A DNA stretch of 64,000 nucleotides from Sediminibacterium sp. GTDB lineage: Bacteria > Bacteroidota > Bacteroidia > Chitinophagales > Chitinophagaceae. The notes beneath the pieces are model-generated. The model saw only the letters and a list, made by a program, of their open reading frames with translations. It was not told where the DNA came from and did no database searches. The number at the start of each line of letters is the position of its first letter. Position 1 is the stretch's first letter. Shown here one piece after another: positions 26,102 through 35,334 of the stretch. Both the position numbers and the translations under genes were made by a program. The stretch spans positions 11,439-75,438 of the forward strand of contig JAGOAO010000008.1 in NCBI GenBank assembly GCA_017983845.1, given 5' to 3'.

Positions 26102-27295
26102 TTAACTAGCTTGACTTGGGGCCTTGTATTCCATTAAAGGATGACGCTCAAAAGGGTGTTTTTGGGGGTCAAAAATATGCCTCCAAGTGACCATGCGTCT
26201 GCTTGGATTGGCGCCAAGACTTTTGTAGATATTGACCATTTTGGGGTTCCAGTCGGCAGCCCATCCCATTTCATATTCCTCGTAAATTCCAATTTGATTG
26301 AGCAACAAAGCACTAGAGTAAATTAAAAAACTATCGATACCTAAAGACTGAAATTTAGGTACTACACCAAATGCCAGTCCTGTTAATCTAGTATTTTTTT
26401 TCATCCATTTCATCCACATTAAATGGATCTTTTGTTTCCAGCCAAGTTGTCCATCAAAATATTTGAAATATTGATTCACGTCGGGGATGTTGATGAACAT
26501 GGCAATTGGATCTTCCTTATAGTAAGCAAACCAAATCACACGCTCATCCATCACTGGTTTAAGTGTCTTGAATAATTGCATGATTTGGTCATGTGTGATG
26601 GCTTTTGCTTCGCCATGTTGGGCCCATGCAGCATTGTAAATATGGACAAAATCATGCGCGAATTTGTCCAATTGTTTTTTGTTTAAATGCTTGGCACTAT
26701 AATCTGTTTTTGCTTGAAATTTTTCATAGCGTTCTCTAAATCTGTCAGGTAAACCTGTAGAGAGTAATATTTGATAATAGTATTGGTTGTAAAAATTTTC
26801 AAATCCATAATTGGCAAACAATGCTTCGTAATAATCGGGGTTAAAAGACATGCCATACATGGGTTCTCTATCATAGCCTTCCACCATTAAGCCCCACCAT
26901 TTATCTCTGTCGCCAAAATTTACAGGGCCGTCCATTGCTTCCATGCCTTCTGATCTGAGCCAATTTTTTGCCGTATCAAATAATAAATTGGCAACCGCTT
27001 GGTCATTGATGGCATCAAAATAACCCACGCAGCCTGTAGCAAAATCAGTTCCCTTGTTTTTGTATTTTGAATAATGAAATGCTGCAATACGGCCAATGGT
27101 ATTTCCTGCATCATCTTGAATGACCCATCTTTTTGCTGCGCCGTCTTTATATAATTTATTTTTTGTTGGATCAAAAGTAGCCAACACTTCATTGTCTAAT
27201 GGTCTGATATAATTTGGATTGTCCTTATTGACAAGGGCATTCACAGCTACAAAGGCCTTATTTAATTCGGGTGTGTTTACTTCTAGCAGATTCAT
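26102..27295 (-). CDS. GNAT-fold protein, YghO-like
   Basis: A 397-residue cytosolic protein of the GNAT superfamily's large, poorly characterised YghO-like branch. The N-terminal half has GRIAAFHYSKYKNKG, GCVGYFDAIND and EAMDGPVNFGDRDKWWGLMVEG, which mark this family. A second GNAT-like half ends with GLAFGVVPKFQSLGIDSFLI, an acetyl-CoA-binding type loop, and EYEMGWAADWNPKMVNIYKSLGA. Substrate is unknown. It is co-directional with rsmE (9 nt) and dnaB (9 nt further), suggesting a dnaB-rsmE-GNAT operon. Confidence 0.82.
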   Translation of the reverse strand: MNLLEVNTPELNKAFVAVNALVNKDNPNYIRPLDNEVLATFDPTKNKLYKDGAAKRWVIQDDAGNTIGRIAAFHYSKYKNKGTDFATGCVGYFDAINDQAVANLLFDTAKNWLRSEGMEAMDGPVNFGDRDKWWGLMVEGYDREPMYGMSFNPDYYEALFANYGFENFYNQYYYQILLSTGLPDRFRERYEKFQAKTDYSAKHLNKKQLDKFAHDFVHIYNAAWAQHGEAKAITHDQIMQLFKTLKPVMDERVIWFAYYKEDPIAMFINIPDVNQYFKYFDGQLGWKQKIHLMWMKWMKKNTRLTGLAFGVVPKFQSLGIDSFLIYSSALLLNQIGIYEEYEMGWAADWNPKMVNIYKSLGANPSRRMVTWRHIFDPQKHPFERHPLMEYKAPSQAS

Positions 27296-27304
27296 ACCTG
27301 CAAA

Positions 27305-28006
27305 TTAGAAATTTTTTAAGACACTTAAGGCAAAAATACCCGCAGTCTCCGTTCTGAGACGGGTAGGGCCAAGGTCGACGGGTTCGAATTGCTTATTGAT
27401 TGCTGCTTGAATTTCGCTAGGAGAGAAATCGCCTTCTGGTCCAATTAAAAGGAGCAGGTCGTTATTGGGTGCAATTAGTTTGATCGATTTTTTTTCTGCA
27501 AGCTCGCAATGTGCAATCAGTTTTTGTGTTGCTTTTGTTTGTTCAAGAAACTGCAGGTAGGGTGTTGGCGTCGCTAATTTGGGTAACCATGTTTGTTGAC
27601 TTTGAATCATTGCAGACTGAATAATCTGTTCCATTCTTTCTGTCTTAAAACGTTCGTGAATGGTTCGCTCACAAATCAATGGTGTGATGGTGGTAATGCC
27701 CATTTCAGTTGCTTTTTCAAAAAGCCATTCCAATCGCACTGCATTTTTCAATAAGGAAATACCTAAATGTAATTGTTGGTTAGGTGCTGAATGCTGGACC
27801 GCCTCTGTGATTTGGACAATCGCATTTTTTTTATGTGCCACTTGAATCGTCGCATGAAATAAACCACCTTGTCCATTGGTGATGTCAATTAAATCGCCCT
27901 CATTCATTCTTAAAACTTGAATGCAATGTTTGCTAGATGCTTCGCTCAGTGTAAACTGGGTTGTACCTGCTGCGATAAGTGGTTCGTAAAAATAAGGAAC
28001 AGACAT
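27305..28006 (-). CDS. rsmE: 16S rRNA m3U1498 methyltransferase RsmE
   Basis: A 233-residue SPOUT-class enzyme that methylates N3 of U1498 in 16S rRNA using S-adenosylmethionine. An N-terminal PUA-like domain (HCIQVLRMNEGDLIDITNGQG) is followed by the knotted SPOUT domain with LLIGPEGDFSPSEI and LGPTRLRTETAGIFAL, the SAM-binding knot. It has the family's normal length and sits tightly between dnaB and the GNAT gene. Confidence 0.96.
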   Translation of the reverse strand: MSVPYFYEPLIAAGTTQFTLSEASSKHCIQVLRMNEGDLIDITNGQGGLFHATIQVAHKKNAIVQITEAVQHSAPNQQLHLGISLLKNAVRLEWLFEKATEMGITTITPLICERTIHERFKTERMEQIIQSAMIQSQQTWLPKLATPTPYLQFLEQTKATQKLIAHCELAEKKSIKLIAPNNDLLLLIGPEGDFSPSEIQAAINKQFEPVDLGPTRLRTETAGIFALSVLKNF

Positions 28007-28015
28007 AAGCTCAGT

Positions 28016-29590
28016 TTAGAATGGTTGTTCGTCGTTTAGTCCATCATCAAATTCTCCGCCATTCATTTTGCTTCCTTGAATAAAGAACCTTCCTCCATCT
28101 TGTGCATCGCCTGCACCACCTATGTTTTGAGAAATAGGTTTATAATTGCTGCCTAGTCCAGGAATACCGCTATCTCCATCCCATTCTTCAAATTTTTGCA
28201 CATCCAATCGGGCTCTTAATTTCACTAAATCCAAAGAACCGTTTCTGTGTTTTGCAATCCTGATATGTGTTTCGCCCATGGTGCTTTCGCCCATCTCGTT
28301 ACTCATTACTTCGTAGTATTCTGGTCTGTAAATAAACATCACCATATCCGCATCCTGCTCAATCGCACCCGATTCACGTAAGTCACTCAACTGAGGCATT
28401 TTGCTTTCCTTTCTGGTCTCCACCGCACGACTCAACTGAGACAATGCAATGATTGGGATATTCAATTCCTTCGCCAATGCTTTTAAACTTCGTGAGATAT
28501 TACTAATCTCTTGCTCTCTATTTGAATTTCTGTCACCAGAGCCACTCATTAATTGTAAGTAGTCAATGATGATGATTTTAACATCATGTTTGTTTACCAA
28601 TCTTCTTGCCTTGGCCCTGAATTCAAAAATATTTAAAGCTGCAGTATCGTCAATATAGATGGGTGCAGATTCTAATTTATTAATACCCTTGGTATGCAAT
28701 TGTTGGTACTCGTAATCTTCTAATTTACCTCTTGAAATTTTCTCCATTTTAATTTCACTCTCCGCACTTAAAATACGTTGCACCAACTGAGATGCACTCA
28801 TCTCCAAACTAAAGAAACCAACACCTTGTGGTTTAGTTGGATGCAATGCTGCATTACGCGCAAGGTTCAATGCAAATGCGGTTTTACCCACAGAAGGACG
28901 TGCTGCCAAAATGATTAAATCCGTAGGCTGCCAGCCGAAAGTAATTCTATCTAAGGAAGCAAATCCACTAGGCACACCAGAGATCTCGTCTTTCTTAGTT
29001 CTTAATTCGTCGATACGTGTAATGGATTCTGCCAAAGCATTGCCAATGTCCACAAAGTTTTTCTTAAGATAGTTGTTCGTAATATTGAACATCTTAGTTT
29101 CACTCTCATCCAATAAATCAAATACATCGGTACTGTCTTCGTAAGAATTGCTAATGATTTCTCCACTAATTCTAATCAATTCTCTTTGGATGAATTTCTG
29201 CAAAACAATCTTAGAGTGGGCGTCAATGTTCGCAGTAGATACAACTACATTGGTTAATTTAGAAATATAATAAGCGCCACCCACTTGGTCCAAATACTCG
29301 CGCATTTTTAATTCTTCCACTACCGTCAACATGTCAATCGGCATGTTTTTTTGTTGTAAGCTTTGCATCGATTGAAAAATCATTTGATGCGCTTCTACGT
29401 AAAAACACTCTGGCTTCAATATTTCCGTCACCGTATCAAATGCACTTTTCTCTAAAAGAATACCACCAAGGATGGCTTCTTCTAATTCTCTAGCTTGTGG
29501 TGGAATCTTCCCATACATCATCGCGCTCACGTCTACAGAGCTTGTTTTCTTTCTCGTTGTGGATCTAGTATTGAGGTTTGGGAGGGCCAT
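28016..29590 (-). CDS. dnaB: Replicative DNA helicase DnaB
   Basis: A 524-residue ring helicase that unwinds the replication fork. The N-terminal helical domain (about 28-135; PPQARELEEAILGGILLEK) is followed by a linker and the RecA-like C-terminal domain with Walker A ARPSVGKTAFALN and Walker B KIIIIDYLQLMSG, then LSQLSRAVETR and RESGAIEQDADMVMF. The C-terminus has a glycine/aspartate-rich tail of about 50 residues after the core. It reads away from the 280-nt gap that holds the DnaA-box cluster, with pheT reading the other way. Confidence 0.97.
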   Translation of the reverse strand: MALPNLNTRSTTRKKTSSVDVSAMMYGKIPPQARELEEAILGGILLEKSAFDTVTEILKPECFYVEAHQMIFQSMQSLQQKNMPIDMLTVVEELKMREYLDQVGGAYYISKLTNVVVSTANIDAHSKIVLQKFIQRELIRISGEIISNSYEDSTDVFDLLDESETKMFNITNNYLKKNFVDIGNALAESITRIDELRTKKDEISGVPSGFASLDRITFGWQPTDLIILAARPSVGKTAFALNLARNAALHPTKPQGVGFFSLEMSASQLVQRILSAESEIKMEKISRGKLEDYEYQQLHTKGINKLESAPIYIDDTAALNIFEFRAKARRLVNKHDVKIIIIDYLQLMSGSGDRNSNREQEISNISRSLKALAKELNIPIIALSQLSRAVETRKESKMPQLSDLRESGAIEQDADMVMFIYRPEYYEVMSNEMGESTMGETHIRIAKHRNGSLDLVKLRARLDVQKFEEWDGDSGIPGLGSNYKPISQNIGGAGDAQDGGRFFIQGSKMNGGEFDDGLNDEQPF

Positions 29591-29649
29591 AGTATTGTTG
29601 CTTTTCTTACTGCGAAAATCCCTTCAAAATTCGGCATCCCGAAATTTAA

Positions 29650-29848
29650 TTATCCAATTGGCTTATCCACAGCCCATTACAATAGGATTTACACACCAAA
29701 ATTACAGTTATTCACGGGTTATGCAGGGCGATTTTTTGGTTATGCACCATTGAGCTTATTGGTGACATTTAGAGTGCATTCTAAGGGCCTATTCAAGGGG
29801 CATTTGATAGAAAATAAGGTCTATTTAAGTAGAAAATAGTATTTTTGA
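29650..29848 (+). other. DnaA-box cluster with adjacent AT-rich stretch (candidate oriC or DnaA operator)
   Basis: Five nonamers of the form TTATNCANN lie in the same orientation within 99 bp: TTATCCAAT (29650), TTATCCACA (29663, a perfect DnaA box), TTATTCACG (29708), TTATGCAGG (29719) and TTATGCACC (29740). Starts are spaced 13, 45, 11 and 21 bp, close to whole helical turns. Immediately right, 29801-29850 is about 22 percent GC, like a DNA-unwinding element. It lies between divergent dnaB and pheT. Boxes are seen directly; origin function is inferred, and no dnaA gene is in the window. Confidence 0.55.
29840..29847 (+). promoter_or_regulatory. -7 promoter element for pheT
   Basis: TATTTTTG (TAnnTTTG), 23 nt before the pheT ATG, inside the AT-rich stretch beside the DnaA boxes. 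Confidence 0.5.
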
Positions 29849-29870
29849 AGCTATACCTTAAAGTAGCATC

Positions 29871-32279
29871 ATGACCATTAGTTATCGCTGGCTGTGTGAA
29901 TATTTACCAGCACCCATCCCCAAAGAAGAATTATCTACTATATTGACTTTGATAGGTTTAGAAGTAGAGTCCTTAGAATTGTATGAAAATTTTAAAGGAG
30001 GACTTCAAGGCTTAGTAGTTGGAGAAGTGCTTGAAACGGCACCACATCCGAATGCAGATAAATTGAAATTGACCAAAGTAGCAGTTGGAGGTGAACGCCC
30101 ATTGAATATTGTTTGTGGTGCGTCTAATGTGGCGGTAGGTCAAAAAGTAGTGGTGGCACAAGTAGGCACAACAATTTACCCAAAAGGTGGTGCGCCTATT
30201 ACCATGAAATTAGCAAAAATCAGAGGGGAAGAAAGTGAAGGCATGATTTGTGCAGAAGATGAAATTGGATTGAGTGAAGACCATGCAGGTATTATGGTCT
30301 TGGATGCTGCGATTCCTGTGGGCAAGCCAGTGGCTGAATTGTATGATTATTACCAGGATTGGATTTATGAGATAGGGTTGACACCCAATAGAATGGACGC
30401 CATGAGTCATTATGGTGTAGCCAAAGATGTGTGTGCTTATTTGACTTATCATACTGCTAAAGCGGAGCCTATTAGTCCATTTAAGCAATTGCCAACAGTG
30501 GATGCATCTATTGCAGCATATGAGGTTGTCATAGAAAATCCTGAAGCTTGTGCAAGGTATAGTGGCATTGTCATTGAAGGCGTTAAAGTGGGTCCTTCAC
30601 CAGTTTGGTTGAAAAATAAATTACAAGCCATTGGCGCAAGATCCATCAATAATATTGTGGACATCACCAATTTCATTTTACATGAAACGGGTCAGCCATT
30701 GCATGCATTTGATGCAGCAAAAATTCATGGAAAAAAAGTAGTGGTAAAGAAATGCGCTCAAGACAGCTTGTTTACCACTTTAGATGAAAAAGAAAGAAAA
30801 TTAACTGCACAGGATTTAATGATCTGTGATGCCGAAAAGCCAATGTGTATTGCAGGTGTTTTTGGCGGCTTGAATAGTGGAGTGAGTGCAGCCACCACTT
30901 CTATATTTTTAGAGAGTGCTTGGTTTGAAAATGTGCATATTCGTAAAACATCGGTACACCATGGTTTAAGAACCGATGCTGCAACCCGTTTCGAAAAAGG
31001 CGTTGATATTGCGAGCACCGTAAAAGTTTTAGAGAAAGCTGCAGCAATGATTCAAGAAATTGCAGGTGGCAAATGTAGTAAGGTGGTGGACCTCTATCCA
31101 ACACCTGCAGAGAAAGTAAAAGTGTCAATGACTTTTGCGTACTTAAAAAAATTAAGTGGCAAGTTATATGCAGCAGATAAAGCAGTAGCGATATTGACAA
31201 GCCTAGGTTTCGAAGTATTGCATCAGGACGCAGAGGGCATTCAAGTGGCCGTACCTCATAACAAGCCGGACATTAGTATTGCAGCAGATTTGGTAGAAGA
31301 GATTATACGTATTGATGGCTTAGATAATATTGAGATTCCAACATCCATTACCATTAGCCCTTCTATTGATTTATTAGATGCCAAAGAGCAGTTTAAAAAT
31401 AAAATTGCCAACTATTTAGTAGGTAGAGGGTTCACTGAAATCTTAACCAACTCTATTACCAATAGCAAATATTTTACCGAAACGCAATTGGAAACAACGG
31501 TTAAAATGTTGAATAGCTTGAGTGCCGATTTAGATGTAATGCGCCCAACGATGTTAGAGACAGGATTGGAAACAATCGCTTACAATAACAATAGAAAAAA
31601 TGACGCCATTTCTTTCTTTGAAATGGGCAAAATATATTCGAAGACTGCTACTGGTAAATATCAGGAGCAAGAAGTTTTAGCCATCTATCTTTCTGGCAAA
31701 CAAGTACAAGATAGTTGGAGAGCGAAAGCTACTACTCAAGATTTCTTTGCACTAAAAGGACTTGCATTGGCTTTATGTGAATTGTTAGGATTGAAAAAAA
31801 TCAATTGGAATCCAATTGGGCATGGTCAGTTCGAAGTGCTTGCAGGGAAAACAGTCCTAGGTACAATTGAACAAGTAGGGACAAAAAAATTAGCACAGTT
31901 TGATATCAAGCAAGGGGTGGTATACTTGAATTTCGACCTAGCTACATTATTGAAAGTGTATCAATCCGGTTCGGTGAAATACCAAGAAATTTCTAAGTTC
32001 CCATCTGTAGAACGTGATCTAGCGTTGGTCATTGATCAGTCAGTACCTTATGCTGCTATTGAGCAAGCCATCAAGACAGTTCAGTTAGATGCATTAAAAG
32101 AAACACGTGTATTTGATATTTTTGAGAGTGATAAATTAGGGATAAACAAAAAATCAGTGGCGATTAATTTCATGTTCAATGCAGGATCTGCTACGTTGAC
32201 GGATACCGAAATTGATGGCATGATGAAAAAGTTAATCGCTGCATTCGAAAAAAATATTCAAGCAGAAATAAGAAAATAA
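29871..32279 (+). CDS. pheT: Phenylalanyl-tRNA synthetase beta subunit
   Basis: Part of the alpha2-beta2 enzyme that charges tRNA-Phe; 802 residues, full length. The N-terminal tRNA-binding OB domain (about 40-155) has VGEVLETAPHPNADKLKLTKV. B3/B4 editing domains follow (IVDITNFILHETGQPLHAFD; CIAGVFGG), then B5 (PDISIAADLVEEIIRIDG), the catalytic-like core and a C-terminal ferredoxin-fold anticodon-binding domain (SKFPSVERDLALVID). pheS is not adjacent. It probably heads an operon with the coiled-coil gene and zapA. Confidence 0.97.
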   Translation: MTISYRWLCEYLPAPIPKEELSTILTLIGLEVESLELYENFKGGLQGLVVGEVLETAPHPNADKLKLTKVAVGGERPLNIVCGASNVAVGQKVVVAQVGTTIYPKGGAPITMKLAKIRGEESEGMICAEDEIGLSEDHAGIMVLDAAIPVGKPVAELYDYYQDWIYEIGLTPNRMDAMSHYGVAKDVCAYLTYHTAKAEPISPFKQLPTVDASIAAYEVVIENPEACARYSGIVIEGVKVGPSPVWLKNKLQAIGARSINNIVDITNFILHETGQPLHAFDAAKIHGKKVVVKKCAQDSLFTTLDEKERKLTAQDLMICDAEKPMCIAGVFGGLNSGVSAATTSIFLESAWFENVHIRKTSVHHGLRTDAATRFEKGVDIASTVKVLEKAAAMIQEIAGGKCSKVVDLYPTPAEKVKVSMTFAYLKKLSGKLYAADKAVAILTSLGFEVLHQDAEGIQVAVPHNKPDISIAADLVEEIIRIDGLDNIEIPTSITISPSIDLLDAKEQFKNKIANYLVGRGFTEILTNSITNSKYFTETQLETTVKMLNSLSADLDVMRPTMLETGLETIAYNNNRKNDAISFFEMGKIYSKTATGKYQEQEVLAIYLSGKQVQDSWRAKATTQDFFALKGLALALCELLGLKKINWNPIGHGQFEVLAGKTVLGTIEQVGTKKLAQFDIKQGVVYLNFDLATLLKVYQSGSVKYQEISKFPSVERDLALVIDQSVPYAAIEQAIKTVQLDALKETRVFDIFESDKLGINKKSVAINFMFNAGSATLTDTEIDGMMKKLIAAFEKNIQAEIRK

Positions 32280-32306
32280 TTAATTTCAAGTCATAAACAA
32301 AGTCCC

Positions 32307-32597
32307 ATGTCTGATCTACAGACTTCTTTATTAGGCCTTCATGAAAAACTACAAGCATTGCTTAAGCGACAGCTTGCCTTGGAGAAGGAAAACCATCAAC
32401 TAAAGGGGACTTTGGAGGAGAAGTTGCATGCGATCGAAAAACTCGAAAACGACCTTAAAAAAGAACAAGCTGCTTTGATTACCGCGCAAATGCGTCCAAC
32501 TGAACAAATGGATCCCGCAGAAAAAGCGGCATTGAACAAAAAAATTGACCATTATATCAAAGAAATCGATAGCTGTATTCAAAACTTGAATCCTTAA
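32307..32597 (+). CDS. Small coiled-coil protein next to zapA
   Basis: A 96-residue cytosolic protein, almost entirely helical and charged. Residues 5-60 form a continuous heptad pattern (LHEKLQALLKRQLALEKENHQL, split here as one helix), a short linker with MDPAEKAAL follows, and a second helix ends the chain. It is 27 nt after pheT and 2 nt before zapA. No named family was recognised. Position and size suggest a ZapB-like or ZapA-partner role in division, but this is inference from context only. Confidence 0.75.
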   Translation: MSDLQTSLLGLHEKLQALLKRQLALEKENHQLKGTLEEKLHAIEKLENDLKKEQAALITAQMRPTEQMDPAEKAALNKKIDHYIKEIDSCIQNLNP

Positions 32598-32599
32598 CC

Positions 32600-32923
32600 A
32601 TGTCAGATAACCTTATCGATACCCCAGAAAACATGATTCCTGTAAACATTTTGATTGCAGATAGGAATTATAGGGTCAAAATTAGTCCAAAGGACGAGGA
32701 AGCAGTGCGTAAAACGGCAGCTTTGATCAACCAAAAGATGGTAGAGTTCAAGAGTATGTATGCAGGGAGTGATACACAGGATTATATCTCCATGGTGCTC
32801 CTTTGGTTCACCACCGAACAGCAGCAAAATGGCCAAAAGCTCTATGAATTGGAGTCCATCCAGGCGCAAATTGACAGTATGACAACGGCCATTGATAAAG
32901 TGCTCGTAAATACCAACTTATAA
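32600..32923 (+). CDS. zapA: Cell division protein ZapA
   Basis: A 107-residue FtsZ-ring-stabilising protein. The ZapA N-terminal domain is visible as IPVNILIADRNYRVKISPKDEEAVRKTAALIN with QKMVEFK after it (split over two beta strands and a helix), then a C-terminal coiled coil (about 68-105). The length is typical. It follows the coiled-coil gene by 2 nt, so translation is probably coupled. The 108-nt gap after it holds a weak hairpin near 32929-32949 and no recognised 6S RNA. Confidence 0.93.
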   Translation: MSDNLIDTPENMIPVNILIADRNYRVKISPKDEEAVRKTAALINQKMVEFKSMYAGSDTQDYISMVLLWFTTEQQQNGQKLYELESIQAQIDSMTTAIDKVLVNTNL

Positions 32924-33031
32924 TACAATATTGGCCTTATTCGGCCCAATCTTTACATTAATTGTTTATCTTCGTTGCCGAACCTTAGTGGAGAAGCAGG
33001 GTGATTTTATTAAACACAACAAGATTAAACA

Positions 33032-34597
33032 ATGGACCAATCAATATTATGGATGATCATCGGAGTAGCCTCTGGAATTGGAGGATTACTCGTAGGGCGT
33101 TTTGCTTTCGCCAAGAACACTAAAAAGCAAATTGAAGATGCAGAGCATCAAGCAGCTAGCATTTTAAAAGAGGCTGAATTAAGAGCCGAAACAATCAAAA
33201 AAGAAAAACAATTAGAAGCAAAAGAACGTTTTGTTCAATTGAAGGCAGATCATGATCGTGAGTTGTTAGAAAAAAACAAAAAGATTGGGGAAGCGGAAAA
33301 TAGAATTAAGCAACAAGAATTAAGCATCAATCAAAAAGGCGTTGTATTAGAAAAGCAACTTAAAGACAACGAAGTCATTAAAGAGAAATTAAATCGTGAA
33401 ATCGATTTAGTGAATATCAAGCGTGGTGAATTAGAGAAGCACCAAGAAGAACATATTCGTAGACTTGAAAAAATTGCCAACCTAACTGCAGAAGACGCTA
33501 AGCAACAATTGATTGAAAGCTTAAAGAACGAAGCGCAATCTCAAGCATTGGCTTTACAACAAGACATCATTGAAGAAGCGAAGCAAAAAGCAAATAAAGA
33601 AGCTAGAAAAATCATCATTCAATCTATCCAAAGAACGGCTGCAGAAGTAGCGATCGAAAATACAGTAACTGTATTCAACTTGGAGTCAGACGAAATGAAA
33701 GGACAAATCATTGGTAGAGAAGGACGTAATATTCGTGCAATTGAAGCTGCAACAGGTGTAGACTTAATTGTAGATGATACACCAGAAGCGATTTTGCTTT
33801 CTTCATTTGATCCATTGAGAAGAGAGATTGCACGTTTGAGCTTACAAAGATTGGTAGCAGATGGTCGTATTCACCCAGCACGTATCGAGGAAGTGGTGGA
33901 GAAAACGCGTCGTCAATTAGAAGAGCAAATTGCAGAAATAGGAGAGCGTACCGTGATTGAATTAGGAATTCATGGTTTACATAAAGAATTGATTCGTATC
34001 ATCGGAAAAATGCGTTTCCGTTCTTCTTATGGACAAAACTTATTAATGCACTCACGTGAGACTGCTAATTTATGTGGTATCATGGCTGCTGAATTAGGTT
34101 TAAACCCTAAATTGGCAAAGCGTGCAGGTTTATTACACGATATTGGTAAAGTGCCTGACGAGGAGACTGAATTAAGCCACGCATTATTAGGGGCTAAATT
34201 GGCCGAAAAATACGGTGAAAACCCAGCGGTAGTCAATGCCATTGGCGCCCACCACGATGAAATGGAAATGCAATATGTGATTTCTCCAATTATCCAGGCT
34301 TGTGATGCTATCAGCGGAGCTAGACCAGGTGCGAGACGTGAGATCATGCAACAATATATCCAACGTATCAAGGATTTGGAGAACTTAGCACTTGGTTATC
34401 AAGGTGTTGAGAAGGCTTACGCCATCCAAGCTGGACGTGAATTAAGGGTAATTGTAGAAGCGGAGAAGGTGACAGACCAGTCATCTGATCAATTGAGCTT
34501 TGAAATTGCGCAAAAAATACAGACTGAAATGACCTATCCTGGTCAAATCAAAGTCACGGTGATCCGTGAAAAGCGAGCTGTAAACATTGCGAGATAG
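33032..34597 (+). CDS. rny: Ribonuclease Y
   Basis: A 521-residue membrane-anchored endoribonuclease that starts mRNA decay. An N-terminal transmembrane helix (about 5-24) is followed by a long charged coiled coil (about 30-205), a KH RNA-binding domain ([20 protein letters not shown]) and an HD phosphohydrolase domain with LLHDIGK and AHHDEME supplying the metal-binding residues. Full length, typical order. It appears to be a single gene with a promoter in the preceding gap, though no exact TAnnTTTG box was found there. Confidence 0.97.
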   Translation: MDQSILWMIIGVASGIGGLLVGRFAFAKNTKKQIEDAEHQAASILKEAELRAETIKKEKQLEAKERFVQLKADHDRELLEKNKKIGEAENRIKQQELSINQKGVVLEKQLKDNEVIKEKLNREIDLVNIKRGELEKHQEEHIRRLEKIANLTAEDAKQQLIESLKNEAQSQALALQQDIIEEAKQKANKEARKIIIQSIQRTAAEVAIENTVTVFNLESDEMKGQIIGREGRNIRAIEAATGVDLIVDDTPEAILLSSFDPLRREIARLSLQRLVADGRIHPARIEEVVEKTRRQLEEQIAEIGERTVIELGIHGLHKELIRIIGKMRFRSSYGQNLLMHSRETANLCGIMAAELGLNPKLAKRAGLLHDIGKVPDEETELSHALLGAKLAEKYGENPAVVNAIGAHHDEMEMQYVISPIIQACDAISGARPGARREIMQQYIQRIKDLENLALGYQGVEKAYAIQAGRELRVIVEAEKVTDQSSDQLSFEIAQKIQTEMTYPGQIKVTVIREKRAVNIAR

Positions 34598-34644
34598 GTC
34601 AAATAGGCCTAAAAAGCACTGATTTTAATATTTGGTTGAAATAA

Positions 34645-34676
34645 TTTGGAGAATAGCATGGGTAACCCTACCTTTG
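34645..34676 (+). promoter_or_regulatory. Promoter for rplS (-33 and -7 elements)
   Basis: TTTG at 34645-34648 and TACCTTTG at 34669-34676 are separated by 20 nt, the textbook Bacteroidota arrangement. The ATG is 22 nt downstream. This is one of the two best two-part promoters in the window. Confidence 0.75.
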
Positions 34677-34698
34677 CCCTCCGCAAAAAACATGAATT

Positions 34699-35049
34699 AT
34701 GAGCGTAGCAGTAAACTTCGTACACGAGCAATTAACAGCAAAGAAAGAATATCCAGCATTTAAAGCTGGTGATAATATTACCGTAAACTACAAGATTGTA
34801 GAGGGTGGTAAAGAGCGTATCCAAAGTTTCCGTGGGGATGTAATCAAAACCCAAGGTTCTGGAGCAACAGCTACTTTTACCGTTCGTAAAATCTCTGATG
34901 GTGTAGGTGTGGAGCGTTTGTTTCCTTTCTTATCTCCAAACATTGATGGTATCGTTTTAAACAAATCAGGTAAAGTACGTCGTGCTAAATTGTACTACTT
35001 ACGTGATAGAAGCGGTAAGAGCGCACGTATTAAAGAAAAAAGATTCTAA
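34699..35049 (+). CDS. rplS: 50S ribosomal protein L19
   Basis: A 116-residue ribosomal protein at the 30S-50S interface. Family features include [48 protein letters not shown] and [19 protein letters not shown]. The start at ATG 34699 gives the family's standard N-terminus. It is flanked by a strong promoter and a strong terminator, so it is monocistronic here, whereas in many bacteria rplS follows trmD. Confidence 0.97.
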   Translation: MSVAVNFVHEQLTAKKEYPAFKAGDNITVNYKIVEGGKERIQSFRGDVIKTQGSGATATFTVRKISDGVGVERLFPFLSPNIDGIVLNKSGKVRRAKLYYLRDRSGKSARIKEKRF

Positions 35050-35070
35050 GCTTAATCGCTTAAATTATAT

Positions 35071-35099
35071 AAAGGTCCTCCATTCGAGGACCTTTTTTT
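35071..35099 (+). terminator. Intrinsic terminator after rplS
   Basis: A 10-bp stem (AAAGGTCCTC at 35071-35080, GAGGACCTTT at 35086-35095) with a CATTC loop, followed by further T residues. Confidence 0.92.
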
Positions 35100-35139
35100 G
35101 TGCTATTTACATTACCTTTATCATTCTAAACGATACATT

Positions 35140-35328
35140 ATGGGCAACTTAGGATTTCAAGAATTATTGATTATTGGTGTAGTTATTTTAGTGATGTTTG
35201 GCGGAAGAAAAATACCTGAATTCATGCGTGGATTAGGTAAAGGTATTCGTGAGTTCAACGATGCTAAAAATAACGTGAAAAAAGAAATCGAAGAAGGCAT
35301 TAAAGAGAAGGACGAGAAAGCTTCTTAA
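35140..35328 (+). CDS. tatA: Twin-arginine translocase subunit TatA/TatE
   Basis: A 62-residue membrane protein that forms the pore-like element of the Tat export system. It has a short N-terminal helix (about 5-20; FQELLIIGVVILVMFGG) followed by the amphipathic helix RKIPEFMRGLGKGIREF and a charged lysine/glutamate tail, exactly the TatA layout. I chose the ATG at 35140, which gives the normal N-terminus; the in-frame start at 35098 overlaps the rplS terminator. tatC is not in the window. It is followed 6 nt later by gatA. Confidence 0.93.
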   Translation: MGNLGFQELLIIGVVILVMFGGRKIPEFMRGLGKGIREFNDAKNNVKKEIEEGIKEKDEKAS

Positions 35329-35334
35329 TTTCCG

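Noticed and set aside
32924..33031. Possible 6S RNA or other small RNA between zapA and rny
   Set aside because: In E. coli ssrS follows zapA, so I looked. The gap is only 108 nt and shows just a weak hairpin at 32929-32949 with no long bulged duplex.
35113..35120. TACCTTTA as a promoter for tatA
   Set aside because: One mismatch to TAnnTTTG and no properly spaced -33 element; left out of the feature list although tatA needs a promoter after the rplS terminator.
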